DNA of 64,000 nt from Atherinomorus stipes (taxonomy: Eukaryota > Chordata > Actinopteri > Atheriniformes > Atherinidae): NCBI GenBank assembly GCA_023101725.1, contig JALJCO010012900.1:1-64000 (forward strand), written 5' to 3'. The position numbers and the translations under genes are program-made. The stretch's first letter is position 1. Each line of letters starts with the position of its first letter. Positions 34,643-47,921 of this stretch are shown here, in pieces. The notes below the pieces were generated by a model. That model had not been told where the DNA came from, searched no databases, and was given only the letters and a program-made list of their open reading frames with translations.

Positions 34643-36751
34643 GCTGGTGTAATTTGTTTATACAGTGATTTGCAAATATCATAAACCAACATTTCATTTG
34701 CAATAGAGCATTGACAACAATGTATGTTGAAAGCAAGATATTAGTTTTTTTTGTTTGTTTATTATTTGTTTGTTTGTTTTTAGGAAAAGAAACCATAAAA
34801 ACAAGTTCATCTTGAATTTGATGAGAAATGACTGGAAACCTCTGCTGCAGTAAGAAAAACAGTACAAATATGTTGTAAGAAATGACGTTACCTAACAAGT
34901 TAGGTAACATGAATGGAGATATGAGTATGTCAGAGTTTATCTGAATTAAAGATTGACAAAAGCATTCTGTAAAACTGTGAATTTACCAATTGTGAAGTTA
35001 TTGCAAAATAATGTCCTTGAACTAATTGCAAAGTCTTACATTTGTCATCATATGTAATTAAAAAGAATCCAGAAACATCTCTGTGTGCAGGGTGCAGCTG
35101 AGAATCAGTATTGGCTGCCCATGATCTTCAGGTCCTTTGGAGACAGAGGATTACAAACAGGCAAATTTCTGTCATGGAGATCATTGTTTTGTTAAAGAAA
35201 GAGTTTCAGAAATCATTGTCCGTGACCACAGCTGACCATGCCCTCCACATTATTCCAAGCCAATAAGAGCTGATATTTTTCAATATTTCATATATACAAT
35301 ATTTTTTGCGCAAAATCGTTTAGGATAAATCATGTCATTCAGCTTTTGTTCACATTTAACAGTGTCTATGGCCGACTTACAGTAAAATCTTAATTCATTT
35401 CCCTGACAGGTCAGTGGGTCCAAATTAAATACAGTGATGTCTTTTAGTCTCTGCCTCTATACTTCATGGTTTCAAGGTTTCATTAGATATGGTTCATCTG
35501 CAAATTAATAGGATATAATTTGAAATTTATTATAGAAAAGGCATACGATACAGGGTCACATCTGAAATACTGTATAATCCATCTTACAGATCCTTCCATG
35601 TGGTCTAATAATGTTCGGCCGAGTGGACTGTGAGTATGATTGTGAGGGAGACGGATAGATCAATCTTTTATTGTTTGTTATGTTTCCCCCCTAGTTAAGT
35701 TTAACTTTCTTCTCCTCAAAGTTGGACCCATTCTTTTAATGACAATAACTCAAAGCAGCACATTTTTGCCACGTTATAGGACAAAACTTCATGTTAGTAG
35801 AATTAAAGATAAATATTAAGTCAATGCATAAAGATGTGGCAATGTGCCATAAACATATTTTTTCAAATTGACTAGGTTTATTTTGATGCAGGGGATGACT
35901 CACTGAAAGTATCATGGATTTATCTGGCTGTGCAGCCTATCCTCAGCTCACATTATGTTATAGGAGCTTTGTGACATTTTACCGATATATTACAGAACAA
36001 ACCCGTTGAGGAAACAGCCATGCTCTGTATAAGTGGAAAAGTAGCTTTGCTGCACACATTAACAGATAAACAACAGCCTGAGCCTCATAAAAGGACGATA
36101 CATATATAGAAAGGAGGGTAAGTCAGGTCTTCATATTTGCTGGGCTCTCTTGCAAACAGCAGAGGTTACCAATCACATCTGAACAATCAACAATTTCTGT
36201 AGTGTTCAATCAGGCAGACATTTCCTACTCATCAAAATAATCACCACCCTGACCCCACAAGGCTAAATGATAAACAAAACAAATTTATTGTGCTGCAAGT
36301 AAAATCAGAACACAAAAAGAACGTCAGAAATTCATCTGGCCTCTTGCATTTGTACTCCTTCCAATTAGTGTGGCTCTCCAAGCAGCTCACCAGTGTTTAC
36401 CACCCTTGACTCGCCTGTTTTCATTAATGCAATCAAAGACCAGTGTACACAATACAGGGGAAAACAATGGCATGAAAATGGACAAACAAACAAATTAAAT
36501 ACAGGCAGCTACCAACTGTCACAATCTACCACCACAGTGAGATGCAAAGCTACAGTACACGATGCTACCAATTCAGTATTGATATATGTATAATGAATCT
36601 GGATCAATATTAAAATAAATTGATTTATTCTTGATCAGGCTTTTTCTACAGGTAAAAGTTTCATGCAACTCTGTTCAGGGTGTATATGAGATAATCATGA
36701 AATGATCTCTATATCTATATTTATCCTCTACATCTGCTCGATGGTCGCATT
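34643..36751. other. No gene seen
   Basis: Unique-looking AT-rich sequence with a TTTG-rich tract at 34745-34782. No domain-bearing frame. Could contain conserved noncoding elements. Confidence 0.45.
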
Positions 36752-36752
36752 C

Positions 36753-37246
36753 ACACTCAAAAATAGAGGTACTGGAGACAGGAACATTTCTGTACCTGTA
36801 GGTACATTTTTTTACAAATGTTCTCTCAAAAGTACAATAAAGTACAACATTGGTCTTTATGAGGCCAGAAGTGTACCTATATACCATGAAAAAGGGTCCA
36901 AAGTAATATAAAGTACAAATTTGTACCATTTCAACCCTCAGTATAATTATAGTTATTATTATGATTTTCATAATAATCATAGTAATAATTATATGTATAA
37001 TTATATATGTGTTTGGTCTAATATTTATATAATAATTATTCATTTATTATGAGCATCTTTGATTGTTGTCATAATCTCTATTTTATTGACTTTTATTCAT
37101 CATTTTAAATTGGTTTCATTTTACTTGATAAGGTACAAAAATGGACCAGGACCGAAGGGTACAGAAATGTCTTTCAAAAAGGAACACCCCCAGCCACAAG
37201 CTTTGTACCCTTTTAAGTACAAATTGGTACCTCTATTTTTGAGTGT
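36753..37246. mobile_element. MITE, ~495 bp, with perfect 20-bp inverted ends
   Basis: Ends ACACTCAAAAATAGAGGTAC (36753-36772) and GTACCTCTATTTTTGAGTGT (37227-37246) are exact inverted repeats. Repeated subterminal GTAC-bearing words (AAAGTACAA, TTGTACC, GGTACAAA) occur through the element. The middle (36940-37040) is an AT-rich ATTAT tract. It is clearly a non-autonomous DNA element of a common teleost type, superfamily not assigned. Confidence 0.88.
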
Positions 37247-40077
37247 GTTGGATTTAAATCAGTTGGATAGTCTTTCACATTTATTTAGCAAAGACATAAA
37301 TTTGCCTGTGCAAAGTGGATTAGAGATATGTGGCATTGGGTTGTTACTTTCAAGTACTGTAGATATGTCTAAATAAATAAATGAATAAATTCCAAAAAAG
37401 CCAAGAGAAAGCTAAGTAATGTTGATGGTTTATAGGACAGAAAAATGTGTTTTTTCCTTTATTTTGATATATTAATTGATCACTCTGGTTGTGAAGTGAG
37501 TAACTTTCACCACAACAGTGTGCTTAACATCTGTACATCATATCTCCTTCACTTTCAGCTGCACTATTTGAAAGCTTTATGAATGATAGATGGTAAAATT
37601 AACTTTAACCTTGCCAAGTTGTTTTTTAAGTCAGCAAGTTCTCAATCAATGTGGACGTAGGTTGTTCATGCTCTGTCCCCCACAAGCAGTGTCCCAGAAG
37701 AGTGGAAGACCCTAATCCATCATGAATTTTTCTTTTTAAGAAATGAAAGAGTCTTCATAAGGAGGAAAAAAGGGGGTAGCTGACACTTTTAAGCAGCACT
37801 TTGAACCACTCGTCTTTGTTGGACCCAGTCGTGGGACCAAAATATGACTGAGCAACTGTTTTCACTAATGAGCTATGTTAAGCTAACAACATTACAATGC
37901 TTTACAAAAACACTTTTGCCATTTCCTAGTTAGGTTAAGGTAATAATTTTTTTTTGACAAAGCGAGCATTATTCTCATGAATGGCATTTCAGTAGTTGCC
38001 TTGGTTACAAGTAAACAAAAAATGTTAAAAAATAGTGAGGGGAAGTTCGACACTTTGCAAAGAATTATCTCCTTTGACTTCTGAATGGCTCTTCTTTTAA
38101 TGCCACTCAGCGCTTCTCTTTTAGTCTAACTTAGCAATTGTGTGAGCCATTTTTATTGATTTAGGTTTTAACAAAAAGAAAAGCCTTTTTTGTGATTTTT
38201 TTTTTATTAGAAAATATAGTTATGCTTAATATTTTGATCAAGCCTTTGAACAAAATAAACCACAAGCAAATCAAGTAAATAAAGGCTCAAATCTGGACGT
38301 TGTCACTTGAAATTCACTAATTTCTCACTCTTTCCTGACACACTTTTGATTTAAATTTGGCTTCCCGGCTTTATCTCCTGTCAGTGGTGCAATCCTAGTC
38401 ATTCTTTATATGTACAGTTATCAACCTTATGGTATGTCCATCAAAATAAGGTCCTGTCCCTTCTAGAGATTCGGCTGTCTTAGACAGGAATTGATTCTTC
38501 TCGTTTACTATGAAGAACGCACTCTTACAGCTGGCCCTTTCATGAGCGATACATCACCAGCGAGCAGAACAGGGGCTGAGCACAGGAGAAAACTGGGAGC
38601 TGGCTCCTTCTCAATGCAAGCCAGTTCTTCTGATTCACTACAAAACAGACACATCACTAGTTAAAGGTGATGCTACAACTTATTCATCAAAACAATATAA
38701 AAATAATAATATTGGTATACATTCACAGTACAGGGTGCAGAATGAAGTATTAATTGTACCACCCCCCAGTATAAACAATTGTAACATATAAGTAATTGTT
38801 TTATCAATGTTGATGAGTCCCAAAGAATAAATATTTAGCTATGATTACCATGCCAACGTCTGGATTCTTCGTCAGTAGTATTAGCTCCAGAGTTGCGATC
38901 TTGTTTTGTGTTGAAACAGCATCTTCCTTGCCTTACAGTTCTCAAATTCAAGAGGACAAAAAAATGAAGTGGGATGAGGGAAGAAGTTAGCAACGGGGCT
39001 CAAAGGCCCCATGGATTAGGATTAGAAATCATAAATGCTTGGGCAGGTTTAGAAAACTTTCAAGGTTAAAGCTACAGAGTCTGTTGAGAATTTGGCTGCC
39101 ATTCTGATATTTCACATGCAGATTCCTTAAATGTAATCAGGCTTCGTATCTGCCTGCATGAAGGTGTATGTCCATGTATGTAATGTGTGTTCTTGCTCGT
39201 GCAAACCACATGAGCATCCATGGATATGCTGTATCAGCTCACCAGTGGGATATTTATAAATGTCCTGCTCACACTGTGCATTTTGGAGATATTTAAACTT
39301 CTCCCAGTGCTACTTCTATTTTATAAAATTCTGATGATTTCTAGACATGCAGCTTGAAATATTATCTCTTGTGAAGCTTGTGTTCCTTCTCCATGTTATG
39401 TGACTTGCCCTGAGAGGAAACTGTCTTTGCCTTAACAGCAGTATAAACTGCTAGAGTTGGCAAACTTACCTTGCCAGAAAAGACTAGATAGCCAAGATGA
39501 CAGAGTGTAGAAATTGCATTCACATTTTTACTACGTATTCACCTTATTGAATTTATGAGCAAATTATTTATACAGCAATATTGATGAGTATCCCTGGTTG
39601 TGACAATGCAATTTTTTTGTACAGACCAGCACATTACTCTCAAGTAATCATCCACTTTCATGCCACTGAAGGAAAATCATGAATCATGCTGCACGTAATC
39701 ACTGTCTCCTCCGTGCTATGGCTGCACCTACTGATTGATTATTCTGCTAATTGAAACTTTAAATATTGTTTCCCAAACAGCCATAATAAAGACATCACAA
39801 TCAAAACCTGACAATGTTGGATTTAATTCCAGATATGGCAAAGAAGTGAATGACTTTCACATTTCAATGTTTAAATTTTGCGTAAAAAAATGACTGATTA
39901 CCAAATTGTTGCTAATTAATTTAACAGCAGTTGTATAATCAATTAAACTTTGAGTCCGGGAAACTGTTTTTGTTTTTTTTTCTGTTGTATGGAAGCTGAC
40001 GTGTCGAGTCACAGAGTCTCCTAACTACTCCCGTGGGGTATTGTAAACTATTTAAAATCAATGGATGTTTCCTTTGT
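37247..40077. other. No gene; possible repeat at 38450-38650
   Basis: Mostly unique-looking. Around 38470-38640, words such as GCTGGCCCTTTCATGAGCGA and GAGCTGGCTCCTTCTC recall an hAT-type teleost repeat with GAGCCGGCTC symmetry, but no ends were fixed. Confidence 0.4.
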
Positions 40078-40080
40078 GCA

Positions 40081-40160
40081 GGGCTGGGCATTGATTCTTT
40101 CAGGAGCCACTGCATTGTTGAGCATCGGTGATGGGAAGGGATTGATTTAGCGACGACTGT
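40081..40160. mobile_element. hAT-type end fragment (GGGCTGGGCATTGATTC)
   Basis: GGGCTGGGCATTGATTCTTT followed by CAGGAGCCACTGCATTG and TTGAGCATCGGTGATGG. It is the expected left end partner of the family whose right-end wording lies at 34536-34642, but in a separate place. Confidence 0.4.
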
Positions 40161-41942
40161 ATTTCCCCCAAAAAATATTTATTTATTTGTTCTTTCCCCA
40201 CCATTATTGTTCAGGTGTATAACTGAACTTACAGTGTTACTGGAAACATTTAATGTCAAAATCACCCTAGTTTAATTACAGAGCTACTCTAAGTAGTTTG
40301 AGTAGAGGAATTTAGTACAGTATCTGTGTGCAAAGAAATTGTGTATAAACGCATAAAAACAGATGCTTTCTAATGTTTGAATTGACTAATTTCCATGTTT
40401 CACTAAATTCAAGCAAACAACAGTGAAAAATAACTTTATGCGCTTTAATAACTAATGAATCATTTAGATAATTTTACCAGTCAAACCCCTTAAGTTCTAA
40501 TATTTAACATTAAATTTGTTGTTTATAAATACTTTAAACTAAATCTAACCTCCGGCAAGAATCTTTTTCAGTTTGAGACTACCAGGAGACCACCGGGCTT
40601 TTTCTGTAGCATTACTATTCCTTTTTAGAAACATCTTGCCAGTGGCTCTATATGCCTGTAGCTATTTTGCCCTGTGGGAAACATTTTCTCTAGTGACTGT
40701 TGCCAATCTTATACCTACCTGCCTCCAAAAAGGTTGGTGCCAGCTCCTTGCTTTCAGGAAAAAAGAAAAAAAAATGTGTGCAGCCCCTTTCCAGCATCCA
40801 GCTCACCTAATTATCCTGGTGCTATGAGGCATGTTAGAATGTATTCTTTCTGCTTCTGCCAAGCTGGTTTCCAGCCTGTACTCTTTAATTGGTCTTCATT
40901 ATAAAGGTATATGAAGAAACAAGGCCCAGGTGAAGCCTTCATTTTTCTTGTTTGCACATTGCACACTGAAGTGGTTGATGGTGTGTGTTTCCACTGATGG
41001 TGCTTGTGAAATAATGCAGAGGAGACTGTTCGTAAAGCACCTGTTTTTCTTAGTGTCACACCACCACACAGCCAGGAAACCATACTGGATAAGGAAGTTG
41101 ACGTGACAGGTGATGTGGCACATAGTGAAATCGTCAGATTCTCTTACGGTATGCAAACAAAAATATCTCACTTCTTAAAGGCATACGGAATAGATTTCAT
41201 GTCTGTCTTGTGAATGTTTGATTAGTTTATCTTGAAACAGTTGTTTGGGCTGAAAGTGATGCTTTCCAAGGCTTAGTGGCTGCTTGTCTGCATGATGGGG
41301 GGATTAAATACTTATTTAGCTAGAATGTGACTACTGATGTTGAGTTGAACTGTTAAAATTTAATTGTCAAATTAATTTGTGGCACATTTGTTGTTTAGTG
41401 GCAGCTTCAAAGTGACATTTGATAGTGACATTTGATAAAAAGGGAGTTCATTCATCGTTTAAAATACTGTAATGTAGCGACGTTTATTTAAAAGCAGGGA
41501 AGTCAGGTGAGGAACAGTTCTCGTTCACAATGACAACCTTGACAAGAGGCAACAGAAGCAACACCAGACAATAAAGAATAAAAACAAGTACAAAATTACG
41601 ATTCAAAAGTACTGGGGAAAATGCTAGATAAAAGAATTATAAACACAAACATAATAATGTCTAATTTACTAAATAAGCTCACACCAATTTTCTTCATAAT
41701 GTTTATTGATTTTGTTTGTAGAAATATCAGCTAGCCAGGTGTTGAGAAGTTTTCTTGATGAAATCAATCTAAAAAAAAACACTTTTTATGAAATGGCTTT
41801 GACCTCTGACACCAGATTAAGTGGTGGTTGCAAGCCAAGTGTTAACTTTGTATGCCAGCCATGGTAGCAAACATAATGGAAAAATCATGAAGGAGTTTTG
41901 TGAAATTACATTACATTTGGCTGTGGTGCTGAAGGTCGACTA
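40161..41942. other. No gene seen
   Basis: AT-rich unique-looking DNA. Frames on both strands near 40573-41171 overlap each other and have no domains. Confidence 0.5.
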
Positions 41943-42190
41943 ATGCCGGGCTCACACAAAACGATTTTCACAATCGCACACTTAAGACTGAAAGTTTTAG
42001 TAAATCTCAAAAGTTTTACTGGAGTCGTGGTGTGCCCCCGCGGCCTCGATTGTCAAGTTTGAGATGGTAATCTGTGCTGATTTATAGCAATCTTTTCCTC
42101 GTCTTGGGCTTGCGAGAATATCAAGCATGTTTAATATTATTGCAAGTTGCAGTGATGCAACACAATCAATAACCAATAGCTGAATGAGCT
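41943..42190. mobile_element. Probable MITE fragment (GCCGGGCTCACAC end)
   Basis: Begins GCCGGGCTCACACAAAACGA then TTTTCACAATCGCACAC, the wording of a common teleost non-autonomous element. The opposite end is not seen. Confidence 0.4.
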
Positions 42191-43018
42191 CTGACAGCAG
42201 CGGAAACAGGTGCCAACCTCCAGAATTACTCAGAGTTGCATGACCAGAGCCATAGAAATACAGCGTTGCAACATACGTTGACTTCAATGGAAAAGAGGTC
42301 ACATGACTCACAGAGAACGCCATGCCAACTCTGCACTGTCATATCTTACTGTAGAAAACACAGCGGCAATCAGTTTACTGACAGTAAACATTAAATAAAC
42401 ATCGCGGCTGCACAGACATGCTGGTCACTGCATGTTCTCGGGTTAGAGAGAGCAGATTATGTTTTGCATTTTTAGTGTTTTAGTTTACTGTTTTTAATGG
42501 TTTCTTTTGTTTGTTTTTATACAATATTTTTGTTCACTTTGATAAGGTCCTTTAAAAAATCTATTCTTATTATGCTGCTGCTGATGATGATGATGGGAAC
42601 AAATTTGCAAACTTTGAAGGGGTCTATTGGCTTATTGGATATTGGCCAAAAATGAAAAATTGTGCATCCCCACAATTTAGCCATTGATAATGGGCCCGTC
42701 ACTGCAAAAATTGCAGAAGTTCTGTCGTGCGTCTCTAACAAATGACTTGTTTCAACAATCTGAAAGGACACATTAACTGAACAACTTTATGCAAAAAAGA
42801 GAAATTGAGTAAATTAGGTAGACTTTGATCATGATAATATTCCTCAGAATGAATTCATTGTTTGTTTTCATGTGAAAATAGGATTTGAGAGCTAATGGTG
42901 TCATTTGTGGAGTAATTTGTACCCTTCCAACTTTTGCTGATCTGATTGCTTAACAATGAAAAAACAAAGGTAATAAATTAATGATATAATGATAAAACTG
43001 ATGACAATAATAGAACTA
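42191..43018. other. No gene; small element fragment at 42625-42672
   Basis: TTGGATATTGGCCAAAAATG followed by TGTGCATCCCCAC resembles a decayed repeat end. The rest is unremarkable. Confidence 0.4.
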
Positions 43019-43022
43019 TTAA

Positions 43023-43385
43023 AGGTGCTACGTCATGAAAAATCAACTTTTTAGCTCTTTTAACCGTTGTTTGATGTTAGTTTCTCATCAAAAACATCCC
43101 CAAGGTGATATTTTGCATCATCCAGGCATGTCTAAGTATTCCTTCTGGATAAATTTCTCAAAGGTGTAAAACGCCTGACCCTCTAGATGATGTAACTTAG
43201 GAGGTACGCCACCTCCTCTAAGAATGGCTAACCGGCTCACTCTCTCTGAGGAGAAAGCGAGCAGCTTATCAGAAGTAACCAAAATCTCTTCAAAATCTGT
43301 GACTGTTCAGGGGCAACGTCATGAAATGGACATATCCACACTTCAAGAGCTTTGGTGGTTCAATACAGTCAGGTTTTTTACTTGC
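43023..43385 (+). mobile_element. TTAA-type element, family copy 1
   Basis: TTAA (43019-43022), then AGGTGCTACGTCATGAAAAA. It shares blocks with the next copy: CATGAAAAAT.GACTTT, GAGCTTTT, CTCAAT-equivalents, the coding-like TCTGAGGA(G/A)GAAA block, GACGTCATGAAATGG-type and CAATACAGTCAGG/CAGTACAGTCAGCC. A short plus frame reads LTLSEEKASSLSE (from 43235). The copy is shorter than the next one. Confidence 0.6.
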
Positions 43386-43402
43386 ATGTCAAGACACATT
43401 AA

Positions 43403-44430
43403 AGGAGCCCTATCATGAAAAATGGACTTTGAAGAGCTTTTCAGCATGTTACTGTGTTATTTCCTATAAAAAACGTCATTTAAGTCGTTTTTTTCTTCAT
43501 TTGTGCATATTTGAGTAATATATATGAATATTCAGGCCAAGCTGTAGCTTCCTTAACATAACTGACTGACACAGGAATACGCAACGAGGTGGCACCAATC
43601 ATGAAGCGACAAACACGCATGCGCAGCATCGTAGGAAGACGCCTTCTTTGTTGAACAGAAACTCAAAGAAAATCCTAACCTATACACACTGTCTGAGGAA
43701 GAAACTAACAGCCTGCAGGAAGATTTCCTCAGAAACAAGCAGCCATCAGCTAACAAACGTTTGCTCCAGAGTTCAGGAGAATTTTTATTTTTTATTTTGT
43801 TTAAGCTCTAGAGGACAGCAAGTTGGGAAAAATGTGGTTGCATTCAGTGTGGGAGTTTATTTGTTGTACTGGAGTAATCTACTTGCCAGAAGTGTTGGAT
43901 TATAACTTCAGGAGAAGAAAAAAAACCTCAACTTTGTGTGTGAACTTCACTCGTGACAACTTAATGAATCTCGGGCAGTAAAGTGTTTTTTTCTCAGGGA
44001 TTACTTCTGAAACCTGACGCAGTTCCTACTATAAAAACGTGCACGGACAGACAACAACACCGGTGAGCGAAAACATCTCTCAGCTCAATGCTAACTGTTA
44101 GCCTATGATTTGTTCCCTAATTTACTTACTTTTCAGGGGTCTCTGTGGTACTTCCGTGGTACTGCGTGTACTTCAAACTCCATATCAGACTCTGGGTCGA
44201 GCGCATACAGCTCCATAACAGGCTGCTCCATTCTATCCCGTCGATCGGAGTCCGATTATCCATCAATGTTTACAAATAACGTCCATGTGAGCTGCCGATG
44301 CCGGTGCTACAAACAATTCTGTGACCCTTCAGAATAAGTGTCTCTTCTGAGGCGACGTCATGAAATGGGCGTAAAAAATGTTGCAATTGGTCGAGAGCTC
44401 CGCAGTTCAGTACAGTCAGCCATCTTACTT
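43403..44430 (+). mobile_element. TTAA-type element, family copy 2
   Basis: TTAA (43399-43402), then AGGAGCCCTATCATGAAAAA. It parallels copy 1 block by block and extends to GACGTCATGAAATGGGCG (44354) and CAGTTCAGTACAGTCAGCC (44402-44420). A plus frame from 43680 reads LYTLSEEETNSLQEDFLRNK. That is a weak homologue of the copy 1 peptide, suggesting both descend from a coding transposon or from a captured exon. The right terminus is not defined. Confidence 0.6.
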
Positions 44431-44487
44431 CCGTGTTGGAAATTAGACGCATAGAAAAACTAATATTTAACACCAAATTAGTTTATA

Positions 44488-44690
44488 TAGTAGCGATGGG
44501 AACATATTTAGCTTATAAATGCCTGTATTTGACTTTTGAAATGTTTTGAAAAGCACGATACAGCTCCTTGAACAAACAAACGAACAACACTCCCACCAAA
44601 AAACCCAACAAACTAGCCATCTGTAGTGGTGAGGGGAACATATTGAGCATATATTTGCATGTGGTTAAGTTTTGGAAAGTTTGGAAAGTA
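44488..44690. repeat. Local direct duplication, ~68 bp
   Basis: 44488-44555 and 44622-44690 align at about 70-75 percent: TAG(T)…GGGGAACATATT(G/T)AGC…GCCTGTATTTGACTTTTGAAATG against the TTTGCATGTGGTTAAGTTTTGG version. The spacer includes AACAAACAAACGAACAA. Confidence 0.55.
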
Positions 44691-47600
44691 TTAAATAGCT
44701 TTTTTAAACAAGTTTAATGTGTTTCTAGTTCTTTGTAACACCTATATTACGTGTGACGTGCAGAGGAAAACAGATGGCATCAGAGCACGACCAGGTGTTG
44801 CTCCTGCTTTATTGAGGCCTCTCATCACAAATACATTTGTCTGGACAAAATAATACAGATCATTTAATAGAATAGGATTTTACATTCTCCAGACATATTT
44901 TTAAGAAACTGCTTTGTGAGAAGAACAATTAGCTCATTCCAAATGCAATTTCTCTTCATTTTTTTTTCTCTACTGTATGTTCATTTATTCTAATTATCAC
45001 AGGGTTTACAGAGTAATTGCTTTTGGATCTAAGGAGCTGAAACATCAAAAGGTAATTCAAACAGACATTCTCCACACCTACAATAAGAATTATGCTTCGA
45101 CCATGGTAACCAACATGAAATAAATCCGTAGAAAATTGTGTGATTGGATTGACCTTCTGGGAGAACACACTTGACAATTGTGCTATATGGGGCTCACTCA
45201 CACCAGAGTGGCTATAAGCTTATTTAGCATCCACAGCAGCTATGCACTTTCTAACTAATGCTAAATATTTTCAGCACGCTAGTTTGATTTTGACACACAG
45301 CCTGACCTTTGTTTTTTTTTTTTTTTTTTGGTAATCCTTTGACCAAGGTATTATTTATTTAAGTCTCAAATAAAAGTAATCAGTGAAATGTCAGGGCTGG
45401 TCGGAATGTTTGCATAATGTATACATAAATCAGCTTTATTAAAAGAGTATTTTAAAGATGAATTCTTGCCTGTGGGGAGGATTTATTCCCAGTGTCTGAG
45501 CAAATAAGTTGAGTGACACTGATAGTATAGTCTCATTATTGGCTTTACTGCAGGTGACCTCCACATTTCGGCCAACATTTGTTATTTAAGCAGGTGTGTA
45601 TGTGTGCTTTCTTCTTATCTGCCTTTTAAATGCAAAATTTAAATCATTAGATTATGGCAATATCAATGTGTGTAGTGGGGCTTAAAAGATAAGCCCGAAA
45701 GAGCGTTTTACAAAAGTAAATAAAAGAAAATGCCATTTTCAGTGTTTAAACCTAAACTCATAACAGTTAGAAGGAAAATAGTGGGATTAAAATAATTCAA
45801 TGAATAAATTTAAGCATAACAAAAAGTTCTTTATGTCATATAAAGTCTGAGAAAAGGTATAATGAATGCCTGTCACACCGTAGACTAATTGCTTGAATCC
45901 ACTCAGCCAAATTTGAATGCCACAAAGACTACATATATCAATATAAATCAGTTTTCAGCATATTAAAATATAATGAGCAATGTTCTGTGCTTTGTGTTTG
46001 CAGAGAGCATTGATTGACGGCTCTCAGACCAGCGCAAGCTGGATTGAAGTGAGCTGGCAAGCGGAATTAAGAAAACAAGATGTGTAATGACAAAACAAAA
46101 TACAGTGATTGCATTATATATATTTCATGGGGAACCTCCATACTACTCGTAAACATAGATGACATTTTTTAGACATCTGCCATGCAGGAGAAGGTGCCAG
46201 AAAGATGAAAGGCCAGGAGCAGCTACGTGGTATCAGGTGGTCCTCACTGAGGTGTTTGTTAATGATTATCAGTGCAGTCAGAATGTACAACAGCTACAAG
46301 TCCAAGCAGAACCTGCAAAAGTAAAATATAAACATACACAGAGTGTAATGAACTGCAACCCCTTTTCAACCTATATTCACTTGATTACACAAACAAGACA
46401 TGATGTTTAATATTCAAACTGATAAACTTCATTGTTTCTGTAAATGCTTTCTTATTTTTATTTTATTTTATCAAATCCAATGTAATTTGATTTATGGCCT
46501 AAAGCACCTTAAATGAGCACAAAGGACAAAAATGCTGTGCAGAAGAAAAAATGATAATAAAAAGAATATAACACACAAATAAAATAAAAGATAGATGTCT
46601 GCAACATGCTGTAAAAGTAGGTAAGGGGCGTAATTAGGCTTATGTCATCTTTGTTCTGAATAAGCATAAAAGATTGAGGACACTATTGTTGGATTCTGTT
46701 GGTGGAAATGTTTCCCATTTTTAGCATTACAGTATGTATCATAGTCGCTTAACAGTGCAGGATCTTTGCTGTTAATGTACCACACATGCTCAGTGTTGGA
46801 CAGGTCTGGACTGTATTGGCCCATGAAATCTATTTAATTTTTTCCTAATTTCTGTTTCCCACGTCGTCCCTTCTGAATTCTGCATTTTACTACGTAACCT
46901 CTTTTTTTTCCTGGGGGGACATGTCTAATTACAAAGTGAATGTGTGAAATTTCAACAGTTCAATAATATGTTTTTTATAAAGATATTATTTTGGCTCTAG
47001 AGGGCTTTTTTGACACAGTTGTTGCTCAGGATAGGGAAGTAGAAGGAAGGAGGCCTTTAAGATCAGTGTTACCTGCAGCATCATTTGTGATGTTATTATA
47101 GATTCATAATCTGGTCTTCATGTTAGATGGAGCCAGCACGGGCTGACTGGCCTGACAACAAGGGGACTTACCCCAATAACACCAAGGAAAAGATCCTCTC
47201 AGGCCAAAGACTTGGATGTGAGCAACATGCCCAGAAGCCAGCCTCTCTCATGAACATTGTTATAAAACATCTCTGCTTGGAGACGTGAGCAGGGTCCTCT
47301 TCAGAACTCGTACCAAACACCATGGGTTCCAGATCATCTGAACGAGGCTCTTGGGCTCAGCCATCTTCTGGCTGCAACTGATTCATCTCTGATTCATTCC
47401 GAATTCATCTCTTTTTACAGTAACTTTATTCATTTTTTGAGTACCATATGAATGAATATATTTTTATGACAAACTAGCTTAAAAATATTCTTAACTCACC
47501 ATGGTCTTTTATCAATTTTTCTGCCACAACAGTCATTTTGTAGACATGGGCTGATATTTTTCCCCATGGATCCTCATCAGGACAGCCTCCAGCTGCAGCT

Positions 47601-47921
47601 CAAACACTTGGGATGTGCAAGTTTGATAGAGGCTGCGCTTGTTTGCTGACAGTGTTGCCCTTTAAAGAATGAGGTCAGATTTTAATGCGGTACCATTCCA
47701 GGGATCTAAGGTCAGGAGTGTTGGTTTATGGCCTCGCAGCATATTTGCCGATATTTATCCAGATTCTCTGTATTTTTTGATTATATGAAAGAATATAGAT
47801 GATGAAATCCCTCCGCTCCACTGCATCCTTTCTTATGAACCACTAAGACTACTTCTAGACAATCACCTGTTCTGTATTTGCCTATAAAGAAAAAACTAAA
47901 ATAAATTTCATCAGCTTGAAC
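44691..47921. other. No gene seen; poly-T at 45311-45329
   Basis: Mostly unique-looking DNA. 45330-45680 is AT-rich with homeodomain-like words and no repeat signature. Near 46660-46830 the wording (GGAAATGTTTCCCATTTTT; GACAGGTCTGGACTG) suggests a decayed transposon, not delimited. Confidence 0.4.
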
